Source of the DNA: Tannerella sp. | Lineage (GTDB): Bacteria > Bacteroidota > Bacteroidia > Bacteroidales > Tannerellaceae | NCBI GenBank assembly: GCA_031265585.1 | Contig: JAISCL010000344.1 | Span: 1-38,563, forward strand | Direction: 5' to 3' | DNA length: 38,563 nt | Shown: one piece after another, positions 16,532 through 23,938 of the stretch | How the letters are laid out: every line of letters begins with the position of its first letter | How positions within the stretch are numbered: position 1 is the first letter of the stretch | Notes under the pieces: generated by a model | The model's database searches: none | What the model saw: only the letters and a program-made list of their open reading frames with translations | What the model was told of the DNA's origin: nothing | Translations under genes and position numbers: made by a program

Positions 16532-17836
16532 ATGGTAAAAATTTTAGATGAACCGAGGTATGTATGTGCGCTCGGCGCTTCGCAGACAGTGCTGGCAATA
16601 CACCGGGCCGTGCCGGTCTTCCATTCGGGTTCCGGCTGCGCCGCCCGCGTATCGGGCGACGGATCGGGGACGGGCTACCTGGCAACCAATACGCTGCCCT
16701 GCTCCAATATAGGCGAGACGGAAGTCGTCTTCGGCGGCGAAAACAAATTGCGCGACATCATAAGCAATTCGCTGAGGGTGATCGATGGCGATCTGTTTGT
16801 CGTACTCTCCGGCTGTACGACCGAAATCGTAGGCGATGATATCGAACAGGTCGTGAGTGAATTTCAGGATGCCGGCAAACCGGTGATCGCCGTCAGCACG
16901 CCGGGATTTAAAGGCACGAATTATGAGGGACACGAGTGGGTGATGGACGCCATCATCCGGCAGTACCTGATCCGCTTGCCGAAAGGTGAAAAAATAAAAG
17001 GACTGGTAAACATCTGGGGCCCAGTACCCTCGCACGACCCGTACTGGCTCGGCGACTTTCGCGAACTCGAAAATCTCGTGCGCGAACTCGGACTGACGCC
17101 GAACGTCGTTTTCGGCGAACACCGGGGGATTGAAAACCTGAATAAGGTACCGCTGGCAGAGTTCAACCTGCTGGTATCGCCCTGGATCGGACTGGGTAAT
17201 ATGGAATTGCTGGAAAAGTCCTTCGGGACGCCCTGCCTCCACTACCCGACCCTGCCCGTCGGCGCTCACGAAAGCTCTGCCTTCCTGCGCGCCGTCGCCG
17301 CATTTGCCGGCCTCGATCCCGAACCGGTAGAAACGGTGATCGCCGAGCATGAAGAAGAATATTACTATTACATCGAACGTTCGGTAAGCGTCTTTTTTGA
17401 AAACCGTACGGCATCCAAGATGTTCTCGACCGTCACGACCTCCTCGCGCGCGCTTGCCATCGCCAAATTCCTGATTAACGACTTCGGACTGATGCCGAAC
17501 AAACAGTATCTTACCGAAAATGTGCCGCTCGAACATCAGGAACGGATCGCCGGCTATTTCCGGAACTTTAACTACGGGATCGAAGCCGAAGTGATATTTT
17601 CGACAGATGGCTACCTCATCCACCGGCAGATAGAAGAAGAATACTTTGCCGGCCCGCCCCTGATTGTCGGCAGCATCTTTGAAAAACAGGTGGTGAAGAA
17701 GCTTTCGGGCAACTTCGTCTGCGTCAGTACGCCTTTCCAGCAGAAAGTCGTGCTTCACAGTTCCTACGTCGGCTATCATGGCGGACTGAAGTTTCTGGAA
17801 GACCTGTATACGGGCGTTTACCAAACCTATAATTAG
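16532..17836 (+). CDS. Nitrogenase-like reductase, NifK-like (beta) subunit
   Basis: This 434-residue protein is the partner of the preceding NifD-like subunit. Cys12 (VCALGA), Cys36 (HSGSGC) and Cys95 (VLSGCTTEIVGDD) match NifK Cys70, Cys95 and Cys153 in sequence context and spacing (24 and 59 residues against 25 and 58). STPGFKGTNYEGH at 122-134 is the usual NifK/NifN/BchB loop. Because all three P-cluster cysteines are present, a NifN-like scaffold role is less likely. It lacks the N-terminal extension of true NifK (about 520 residues). The start at 16532 gives a protein that aligns from its first residues; the upstream in-frame extension overlaps the D gene. The next gene begins on the base after its stop codon. 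Confidence 0.85.
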   Translation: MVKILDEPRYVCALGASQTVLAIHRAVPVFHSGSGCAARVSGDGSGTGYLATNTLPCSNIGETEVVFGGENKLRDIISNSLRVIDGDLFVVLSGCTTEIVGDDIEQVVSEFQDAGKPVIAVSTPGFKGTNYEGHEWVMDAIIRQYLIRLPKGEKIKGLVNIWGPVPSHDPYWLGDFRELENLVRELGLTPNVVFGEHRGIENLNKVPLAEFNLLVSPWIGLGNMELLEKSFGTPCLHYPTLPVGAHESSAFLRAVAAFAGLDPEPVETVIAEHEEEYYYYIERSVSVFFENRTASKMFSTVTTSSRALAIAKFLINDFGLMPNKQYLTENVPLEHQERIAGYFRNFNYGIEAEVIFSTDGYLIHRQIEEEYFAGPPLIVGSIFEKQVVKKLSGNFVCVSTPFQQKVVLHSSYVGYHGGLKFLEDLYTGVYQTYN

Positions 17837-18190
17837 ATGTCCTCCTGTCGAATAGCCATAGCAAGCAGTGACGGGAACACCGTTGATCTGCACTTCGGGC
17901 AGGCGACAAGCCTCCTCATCTATGAAATCGGCGATGAAAAGGTCGATTTTATCGAAGAGCGGGAAGTCCGCCTGATCCCTGGTGAAGCGGCGCATGCGGA
18001 GGCAAACATGGAAATCTTTGCCGGTGCATTGCACGACTGTTCCGCCATTTTTGTGCGGCGGATCGGTCAACGCTCATTACGGTATCTGTTTGAACGGAAA
18101 ATCACGGCCTTTGAAGTGACTTTCTCTTTAAATCACATATTCAATACGCTTTTAAAAAACAGACAGCGGGGCAGAGTCCGCATCCTGTAA
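17837..18190 (+). CDS. NifX-like iron-cofactor-binding protein
   Basis: This 117-residue protein resembles the dinitrogenase iron-molybdenum cofactor binding domain (NifX, NafY and NifB C-terminus). The hallmark is an IAIASSDG strand followed by HFGQA (His19-Ala23) and a LLIYEI strand. Proteins of this family carry or store nitrogenase cofactor precursors. Its ATG immediately follows the TAG of the NifK-like gene, so the two are translationally linked. Its presence suggests that the D/K enzyme holds a NifB-type iron-sulfur cofactor rather than just a [4Fe-4S] cluster; this is inference. Confidence 0.75.
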   Translation: MSSCRIAIASSDGNTVDLHFGQATSLLIYEIGDEKVDFIEEREVRLIPGEAAHAEANMEIFAGALHDCSAIFVRRIGQRSLRYLFERKITAFEVTFSLNHIFNTLLKNRQRGRVRIL

Positions 18191-18215
18191 CAAACAAATA
18201 AACAAACAAAAAAAC

Positions 18216-19574
18216 ATGATATACGGTACTATACTCGAAACCATCGGCAACACGCCGGTCGTAGAACTTACACATACCGGGACGGGCGTTTGCCGCCTGT
18301 TCCTGAAACTTGAGAATCAGAATCCGGGCGGATCGATTAAAGACCGCGTCGGATTAACCATGATTGACGAAGCCGAGAAGCAGGGCCGGCTGAAGCCGGG
18401 AGATACGATTGTCGAAGCGACAGCCGGCAATACCGGACTGGGCCTGGCGCTGGCGGCCCAAATGAAAGGCTATCATCTGATGCTGGTGATTCCGGACAAA
18501 ATGAGCCGGGAAAAGATCAACCATTTACGGGCGATGGGCGTGGAAATCATCCTCACACGCTCCGATGTGACGAAAGGTCATCCGGAATATTACCAGGACC
18601 TGGCAAAACAGATCGCTTCCGAACGGCGCCTCTTTTTCGTGAATCAGTTTGAGAACCCGGCAAATCCCCTGGCGCACGAATCGACGACTGCGCCCGAAAT
18701 ATGGGAACAGATGGAACACCGAGTCGACGCCATCGTTGCCGGTGTCGGTTCATCGGGGACTATCACCGGGCTGACACGCTATTTCAGGAAAAAATCTCCG
18801 CAGACGGAATTTATCCTCGCAGATCCGGAAGGCTCCATACTGGCGGACTATATTAACGAAAACCGGCTGCGGACAGACGCCGGCTCATGGCTTGTCGAGG
18901 GCATCGGCGAAGATTTCATTCCGTCGCTCGCCGATTTCTCCCTGACAAAAAGAGCCTATACCGTCAGCGACCGGGAAAGCTTTACGGCTGTACGCAACCT
19001 GCTCCGGAACGAGGGTATCCTCGCCGGATCGTCTACCGGCACCCTGCTTGCCGCCGCCATACGCTACTGCCGAGAGCAAACGTCCCCTAAACGTGTGGTC
19101 ACTTTCGCCTGCGACAGCGGCAACAAATATCTTTCAAAAATGTACAACGATTACTGGCTCCTCGATCAGGAGCTTGCCGACAGGCCGCGCTTCGGCGATT
19201 TGCGCGATTTTATCTCACGCCGCTACGAAGATAATTCCATTATTTATGTTCATTCCGACGACACCACGAAAACGGTTTACGGTAAATTCAAGCTCTACGA
19301 CATCTCGCAGCTTCCCGTTATCGACGGGAATGAAGTCGTCGGTTTCGTAGACGAATCGGATCTTTTTATGGCCCTGTACACGCAGAATCACAACTGGCTG
19401 ACGCCGGTCGGAGAATTTATGTCCCGGCAACTGACAACGATCTCCCGTACAGCCGGACGCGACGAACTGGCAAAAATCCTCAACAGCGGCCTGGTCGCTA
19501 TCGTCGTTGATCCGGACGGACGTTTTGAAGGCCTGGTCACGAGGATAGATTTTATTAACCATTTAAAAAACTGA
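18216..19574 (+). CDS. Cystathionine beta-synthase with C-terminal CBS domains
   Basis: This 452-residue PLP enzyme joins homocysteine and serine into cystathionine, the first step of reverse transsulfuration. Lys42 in GGSIKDR binds PLP, TAGNTG lies at 69-74 and a GVGSSGT phosphate loop follows. About residues 335-452 form a pair of CBS domains, which cysteine synthases (CysK/CysM) lack, so the CBS assignment is preferred. No heme-binding N-terminal extension is present. It lies 25 nt after the NifX-like gene and 6 nt before the gamma-lyase, and is read as part of the same operon. A cysteine-synthase-like side activity cannot be excluded. Confidence 0.9.
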   Translation: MIYGTILETIGNTPVVELTHTGTGVCRLFLKLENQNPGGSIKDRVGLTMIDEAEKQGRLKPGDTIVEATAGNTGLGLALAAQMKGYHLMLVIPDKMSREKINHLRAMGVEIILTRSDVTKGHPEYYQDLAKQIASERRLFFVNQFENPANPLAHESTTAPEIWEQMEHRVDAIVAGVGSSGTITGLTRYFRKKSPQTEFILADPEGSILADYINENRLRTDAGSWLVEGIGEDFIPSLADFSLTKRAYTVSDRESFTAVRNLLRNEGILAGSSTGTLLAAAIRYCREQTSPKRVVTFACDSGNKYLSKMYNDYWLLDQELADRPRFGDLRDFISRRYEDNSIIYVHSDDTTKTVYGKFKLYDISQLPVIDGNEVVGFVDESDLFMALYTQNHNWLTPVGEFMSRQLTTISRTAGRDELAKILNSGLVAIVVDPDGRFEGLVTRIDFINHLKN

Positions 19575-19580
19575 CGGAAT

Positions 19581-20759
19581 ATGAGTTTAAACAGTCGATA
19601 CGAAGGCTTCTCGACAAAAGCCGTTCATGCGGGCGAAGAACCCGATTTCAGAGAGGGAGCGACCGGCGATGTGGTTGTTCCGATACATTTATCAACCACC
19701 TATGCCCGGCAGAAAGTGACAGTCCCCACCGCGGGATATGAATATGTACGGACACAAAATCCCACACGCAGGGCGCTGGAAATAAAACTCGCCTCCCTGG
19801 AAAATGCGAAATACGGACTGGCGTTCAGCTGCGGCCTGGCTGCAGAAACAACCGTTCTGCTCTCCTTGCTTTATCCCGGCGACCATCTGATCGCGTTCGA
19901 TGATTTATACGGAGGAACGAAGCGTCTGTTTGACAAAATATTCGGCCCGCTCGGTATGGATGTTTCATACGTGGACGCCTCCGATCCGGGCCGTGTGGAC
20001 GGGGCGGTTCGGCCTGCCACAAAATTAGTTTGGATTGAAACGCCGTCCAATCCGCTGCTAAAAATGTCCGATATTAAAGCGATTGCAACGATCACCCGCC
20101 GGCGGGGGTTAATCCTTGTCGTCGATAATACATTCCTTTCGCCTTATTTTCAGAAGCCGCTGGATTTGGGGGCCGACATTGCAGTGCACAGTTCCACGAA
20201 ATACCTCGGCGGGCACAGCGATGTACTCGGAGGCGCCGTGATGCTCAATAGCGACCGGCTTTACGAACGCCTTCAATATCATCAGAACGCCATTGGCGCC
20301 GTCCTCTCGCCTTTCGATTCCTACCTGACCCTGCGGGGGGTCAAAACCCTGGCGCTTCGCATGGAGCAGCACCGAAAGAATGCCCTGGACATAGCACATT
20401 ACCTGGAACAGCATCCGAAAGTCTCCAAAGTCATTTATCCCGGTTTGAAAAGTCATCCGCAATACAGGCTGGCGCGTTCACAGACAACCGGCGCCGGAGG
20501 AGTCCTTTCCTTCGAGATAAAAGGCGCCGTCGCCGATGCGGAGCATTTTTTGGAGAGCCTGAAAATAGTGGCTCTGGCAGAAAGTCTGGGCGGCGTGGAA
20601 TCGCTCATCGAATTGCCCTCGGTAATGACACACGCCTCAGTAGACAAAGAAGTGCGGGAAAAAATCGGAATCACCGACACCCTGATTCGCATGTCGGCAG
20701 GAGTGGAAGATGTAAAAGATTTAATTTCAGATCTGGAACAGGCCTTCAAACAACTGTAA
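19581..20759 (+). CDS. Cystathionine gamma-lyase-type PLP enzyme
   Basis: This 392-residue member of the Cys/Met metabolism PLP family cleaves cystathionine to cysteine, 2-oxobutyrate and ammonia. The PLP lysine is Lys207 in SSTKYLGGHSDV, and SLGGVESLIELP followed by MTHASV is the C-terminal signature typical of gamma-lyases. Together with the upstream beta-synthase it forms a complete reverse transsulfuration pair, turning methionine-derived homocysteine into cysteine. The family also includes cystathionine gamma-synthases and methionine gamma-lyases, which share much of this signature, so activity should be treated as likely rather than certain. It is the last + strand gene of the sulfur locus. 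Confidence 0.88.
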   Translation: MSLNSRYEGFSTKAVHAGEEPDFREGATGDVVVPIHLSTTYARQKVTVPTAGYEYVRTQNPTRRALEIKLASLENAKYGLAFSCGLAAETTVLLSLLYPGDHLIAFDDLYGGTKRLFDKIFGPLGMDVSYVDASDPGRVDGAVRPATKLVWIETPSNPLLKMSDIKAIATITRRRGLILVVDNTFLSPYFQKPLDLGADIAVHSSTKYLGGHSDVLGGAVMLNSDRLYERLQYHQNAIGAVLSPFDSYLTLRGVKTLALRMEQHRKNALDIAHYLEQHPKVSKVIYPGLKSHPQYRLARSQTTGAGGVLSFEIKGAVADAEHFLESLKIVALAESLGGVESLIELPSVMTHASVDKEVREKIGITDTLIRMSAGVEDVKDLISDLEQAFKQL

Positions 20760-20819
20760 ACGCTGCAAAGGTTTTAACATTTCATACCGTCAGCGGAAAC
20801 TGTGTGGCGTTGTAACGGG

Positions 20820-21803
20820 TTAAAATACGGCGGCTTCGAAAGTGATTTTATGGATCGCATGTATGCCCGGTTTTAAGATGCAGTTTTTAAATTCCGGATG
20901 ATTGGGGGCGTCGGGGAAAAACTGGGCCTCGAGGGCAATGCCGGTAAATGGCCGGTGCTTTCCGGAAAGGTAATCTCCCGTATAGACCTGTATGCCCGGC
21001 ATGGTGGAGGAAACGGTTACCCTGTTTCCGGAAGATGGATCCCTTAAGGAGGCCATTTGCTTTAATTCTCCGCCGGGATGGCAGCTGAAACAGGTGTTGT
21101 AGCCCTTCAGCGGTTCCTTTTTCAGGGACATCATGGCGGCGATTGTTTTGTATTCGCGAAAGTCGAAGGCGGAATTTTTTACCGGCAGGATCCTTCCGGT
21201 GGGGATAAATTCGTGGTCTGTTTCCAGATAACGGTCTGCAAAAACCTTTAATTCATGGTCGAGAATCTCCTTTTTATGGCCGGACAGGTTAAAATACGCA
21301 TGGCTGGTCGGGTTGAATACGGTTTCCCTGTCGGAAACGGCGCGGTACTCTATTTCCAGCGTGTTGTCATCGGAAAGGGCATACGTGACCGAAAAGGACA
21401 AATTTCCGGGAAAGCCGCCTTCCCCGTCCGGACTTTGACAGGACAGTACCAGCTTGCCGGCTTTCTCCTCCGCGCCGAACAGTTTGGTATGAAATCCGTT
21501 AAATCCCCCATGATTGGAGTTGTTTCCATCGTTTTTATCCAGCAGATGAGTTACGCCATTCAGTGAGAACCGTGCGTTTGAGATGCGGTTTGCATATCTT
21601 CCGACGGTGCTTCCCAGGTAGAACGTGTCGGTCAGGTAGTCTTCCCTGTTTTCACAGGAGAGGATGAGATTTACGGACATTCCGTCTCTGCCGGGAATGA
21701 CGAACGAAACCAGCGTAGCCCCGTAGTCGGCCACTTCCACGTAAGCGCCCCTGTTGTTCCGGAGGCGGTATACATGCATATTTTTTAAAGAAACAGAATC
21801 CAT
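20820..21803 (-). CDS. galM: Aldose 1-epimerase
   Basis: This 327-residue mutarotase interconverts alpha and beta anomers of hexoses. Signatures are YLGSTVGRYANRI, the SNHGGFNGF histidine, NPTSHAYFNLSGH and the catalytic glutamate in ALEAQFFPDAPNH. The start at 21803 was chosen over an upstream TTG. A further in-frame ATG at 21779 is possible and would leave a normal leader after the -7 element at 21811-21818. It converges with the gamma-lyase gene 60 nt away and has no evident link to the sulfur locus. Confidence 0.93.
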   Translation of the reverse strand: MDSVSLKNMHVYRLRNNRGAYVEVADYGATLVSFVIPGRDGMSVNLILSCENREDYLTDTFYLGSTVGRYANRISNARFSLNGVTHLLDKNDGNNSNHGGFNGFHTKLFGAEEKAGKLVLSCQSPDGEGGFPGNLSFSVTYALSDDNTLEIEYRAVSDRETVFNPTSHAYFNLSGHKKEILDHELKVFADRYLETDHEFIPTGRILPVKNSAFDFREYKTIAAMMSLKKEPLKGYNTCFSCHPGGELKQMASLRDPSSGNRVTVSSTMPGIQVYTGDYLSGKHRPFTGIALEAQFFPDAPNHPEFKNCILKPGIHAIHKITFEAAVF

Positions 21804-21810
21804 AGCAGCG

Positions 21811-21818
21811 CAAAAGTA
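21811..21818 (-). promoter_or_regulatory. Probable -7 element of galM
   Basis: The minus strand reads TACTTTTG, matching TAnnTTTG. No TTG was seen at the expected -33 distance. If used, transcription would start only a few bases before the ATG at 21803, which makes either a near-leaderless transcript or a start at 21779 likely. Confidence 0.4.
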
Positions 21819-21891
21819 CAAAAATTAGTTGAAGGACAGCTCCAGCACGTCTCCTTTTTTCAGGTGCGATGAGGAGCATTCCGAACTCGGG

Positions 21892-23772
21892 TTACGGTGT
21901 TAATTCCTGCTGCTGGACTTCATCCACGCCTTCTATCATATAGATGCAAGAAATAATCTCCTGCAGTTCGCGGGCGGAATGAACGGAAAAATCGATGATG
22001 CAGTCGACAATCTCGTCGACCGTCTCCGTCGTCAGTTCCCGGATGGACAGGTTTAGCTTTTCGGTAATGCTGTCGATCAGGTCATGAAGCAGATGGTAAC
22101 GGTCTACCGCTTTTACACGGATCCGTACGGGATAAAGGATCTCCATGTCTTCTTCAAAGTTTACGTCCACGATTGAATCGCCCTCCTGGGAGGCCAGCAT
22201 GATCGCTTCATAACAGTTGCGCTTGTGGATGGTGATCCCGCCGCCGTCCGGCGCCTGGAATCCGATCAGTTCATCGCCCGGCAGCGGACGGCAGTGCGGA
22301 CAGCGCCGGTAAGGAATCCGCTTCATCTTCCGCAGCTGTGACTGCAGGCAACGCTTCGCCTTATAGGTCAGCACATGATCCGGCCAGTCAGGTTTCGGAG
22401 AGACTTTTTCGTCGACGCCGATCTCTATGCAGTCACCCCGGTGCAGCACAGTCTTTACGGAAAAAAGCCGTCCGTTGATGCGGGCATACCGGGCATGCTC
22501 GCCAATCGAGCTATGGATTTCATACGCAAAGTCCAGCGCGGTTGCATGCCGGGGCAATATGACGCCGTCTCCTTTCGGGGTAAAGACGAGGATGTCGTCA
22601 TTATAAAAATGCGACACGACACTCTGGATATAGCCGGCTCCCTGGCTGTGGTATGCGATGTCCTGCAACACCGACCTGAAGCGGGCAATCCAGTTGTCAA
22701 TGGTACTGTCCGTGCGGCCGGCCACGCAGCCCAGCCTGGAATTGCGCATCATCCGCTCCGAAGATATATGAACCTCCTCCCATCCGCCCTGCTCGTTCAG
22801 CAGCTTTACATGAAAACTCTGGTAGCCGTTTTCCTTCGGCGAATCGATATAGTTCGATATGCTGCCCGGTTTCTCCTTCAGGACGTCCGTCAGCAACGAA
22901 TAGATCCGGAGGCTCCTGTTCTTTTCGGAAACGGAACCGTCATCCTCCGGGAAAATGACCCAGACCGTACGCTTGTTATCCAGGTGTCTGAAATCCACCC
23001 CGGTCTTTTTCATCTTGAGCCACAAGCGGTAGGGCGTCCTGTACCGGACTTCCAGCCGCGCAGGGATCCCTTTGTCCGACAGCAGGCGGCTGATTCTGCC
23101 CGTGAAGGCATCCAGCCGCCCGGCGTTTTCCGCCTCCTCCCTTTCCAGCGATTCTTCCAGCACGGCGTATTCCTGGGGACACCTGTAGCGGAAACTTAAA
23201 TTCTGCAGTTCCGTCTTGATGTCATACAGGCCGAGCCTGTTCGCCAGCGGCGCATAAAAATAATCCGTTTCACCGGCAATCTTCATCTGCTTGTTGGCAT
23301 GCAGGCTGCTCAGCGTGCGCATATTATGGAGACGGTCGACGAGCTTGATCAGTATGGCGCGTATATCGTACTGGACGGAATCGATCATCTGTTTAAAGTT
23401 ATCCAGTTGCTTGGACATCTCATAGTGTTCCTTCTTTTCCTTCGTCACGACACGCACCAGAAAAGCGACATCATCCCCGAACCGTTTCCGGATATCTTCC
23501 ACCGTATAACGCGTATCCTCCACCACGTCATGCAGGAAAGCCGCCATAATCGGATTCGCACCCAGCTGTAGCTCCTCGCCGATGATGCGGGCGACGGCGA
23601 CCGGGTGGATAATATACGGTTCGCCCGTCTTGCGCTTCTGCGGTTTATGCGCCCTGCGGGCCAGCCGGTAAGCCGCCTTAATCCGTTTCATATCCTCCGC
23701 CGTCATCCTGGGCGCTATCGCTTTGTAAAGGTGAGAGAGTTCCTTTCTGATAATTTTGTCAAATGTATCCAT
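21892..23772 (-). CDS. RelA/SpoT-family (p)ppGpp protein, hydrolase-type
   Basis: This 626-residue cytosolic protein has an N-terminal HD hydrolase domain (IHPVAVARIIGEELQLGANP, then AFLHDVVEDT), a synthetase-like domain, a TGS domain (VFTPKGDGVILPRHATALDF) and a C-terminal ACT-like region. The HDxxED motif of the (p)ppGpp hydrolase is intact. In the synthetase region NGYQSFH is recognisable, but the strand that normally carries the catalytic Asp and Arg reads HLDNKRTVWVIF, and the E-x-Q-x-R-T segment is EEVHISS. That suggests weak or absent synthesis, as in a SpoT-like hydrolase. It is somewhat shorter than bifunctional Rel (about 730-750). The start at 23772 (MDTFDK) is favoured over an upstream in-frame start at 23799. 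Confidence 0.88.
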   Translation of the reverse strand: MDTFDKIIRKELSHLYKAIAPRMTAEDMKRIKAAYRLARRAHKPQKRKTGEPYIIHPVAVARIIGEELQLGANPIMAAFLHDVVEDTRYTVEDIRKRFGDDVAFLVRVVTKEKKEHYEMSKQLDNFKQMIDSVQYDIRAILIKLVDRLHNMRTLSSLHANKQMKIAGETDYFYAPLANRLGLYDIKTELQNLSFRYRCPQEYAVLEESLEREEAENAGRLDAFTGRISRLLSDKGIPARLEVRYRTPYRLWLKMKKTGVDFRHLDNKRTVWVIFPEDDGSVSEKNRSLRIYSLLTDVLKEKPGSISNYIDSPKENGYQSFHVKLLNEQGGWEEVHISSERMMRNSRLGCVAGRTDSTIDNWIARFRSVLQDIAYHSQGAGYIQSVVSHFYNDDILVFTPKGDGVILPRHATALDFAYEIHSSIGEHARYARINGRLFSVKTVLHRGDCIEIGVDEKVSPKPDWPDHVLTYKAKRCLQSQLRKMKRIPYRRCPHCRPLPGDELIGFQAPDGGGITIHKRNCYEAIMLASQEGDSIVDVNFEEDMEILYPVRIRVKAVDRYHLLHDLIDSITEKLNLSIRELTTETVDEIVDCIIDFSVHSARELQEIISCIYMIEGVDEVQQQELTP

Positions 23773-23798
23773 CGTAACAGTTATTAAAAAACAGCTCA

Positions 23799-23806
23799 CA
23801 AAAATA
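23799..23806 (-). promoter_or_regulatory. Probable -7 element of the RelA/SpoT gene
   Basis: The minus strand reads TATTTTTG, fitting TAnnTTTG, about 27 nt before the chosen start at 23772. No TTG stands at the usual -33 spacing, so support is partial. It also argues against translation starting at 23799. Confidence 0.4.
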
Positions 23807-23899
23807 AGATCCTGCTTCCGGCGAAAAAACCCTACTTGTGGGTAATTTTATACCGTGTGCGGCGACATCCTCCTCTGCACCGTTTTTTCTCATTTTAAT

Positions 23900-23930
23900 T
23901 TGGATAACGTTCCGGTTATTCATAGCTTTG
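23900..23930 (+). promoter_or_regulatory. Canonical promoter of the BASS transporter
   Basis: TTG at 23900-23902, exactly 20 nt, then TAGCTTTG at 23923-23930 fits the Bacteroidota consensus. The transporter ATG lies at 23939, so the predicted RNA start falls within a few bases of the start codon, implying a leaderless or nearly leaderless mRNA. Confidence 0.65.
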
Positions 23931-23938
23931 CCGCCATT

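Noticed and set aside
15042-17836. True molybdenum nitrogenase (NifDK)
   Set aside because: The cofactor His is replaced by Lys, the NifD Gln191/His195 positions differ, both proteins are shorter at the N-terminus and no other nif genes are near.
15042-17836. NifE/NifN scaffold pair
   Set aside because: The beta-type subunit has all three P-cluster cysteines in NifK spacing, which NifN lacks; not fully excluded without a tree.
16544-18070. 508-codon minus-strand frame opposite the NifK-like gene
   Set aside because: It lies wholly antisense to well-supported genes and its length reflects GC-rich codon use on the other strand.
22375-23199. Long + strand open frame opposite the RelA/SpoT gene
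   Set aside because: It is antisense to a gene with clear HD and TGS domains and has no recognisable protein features.
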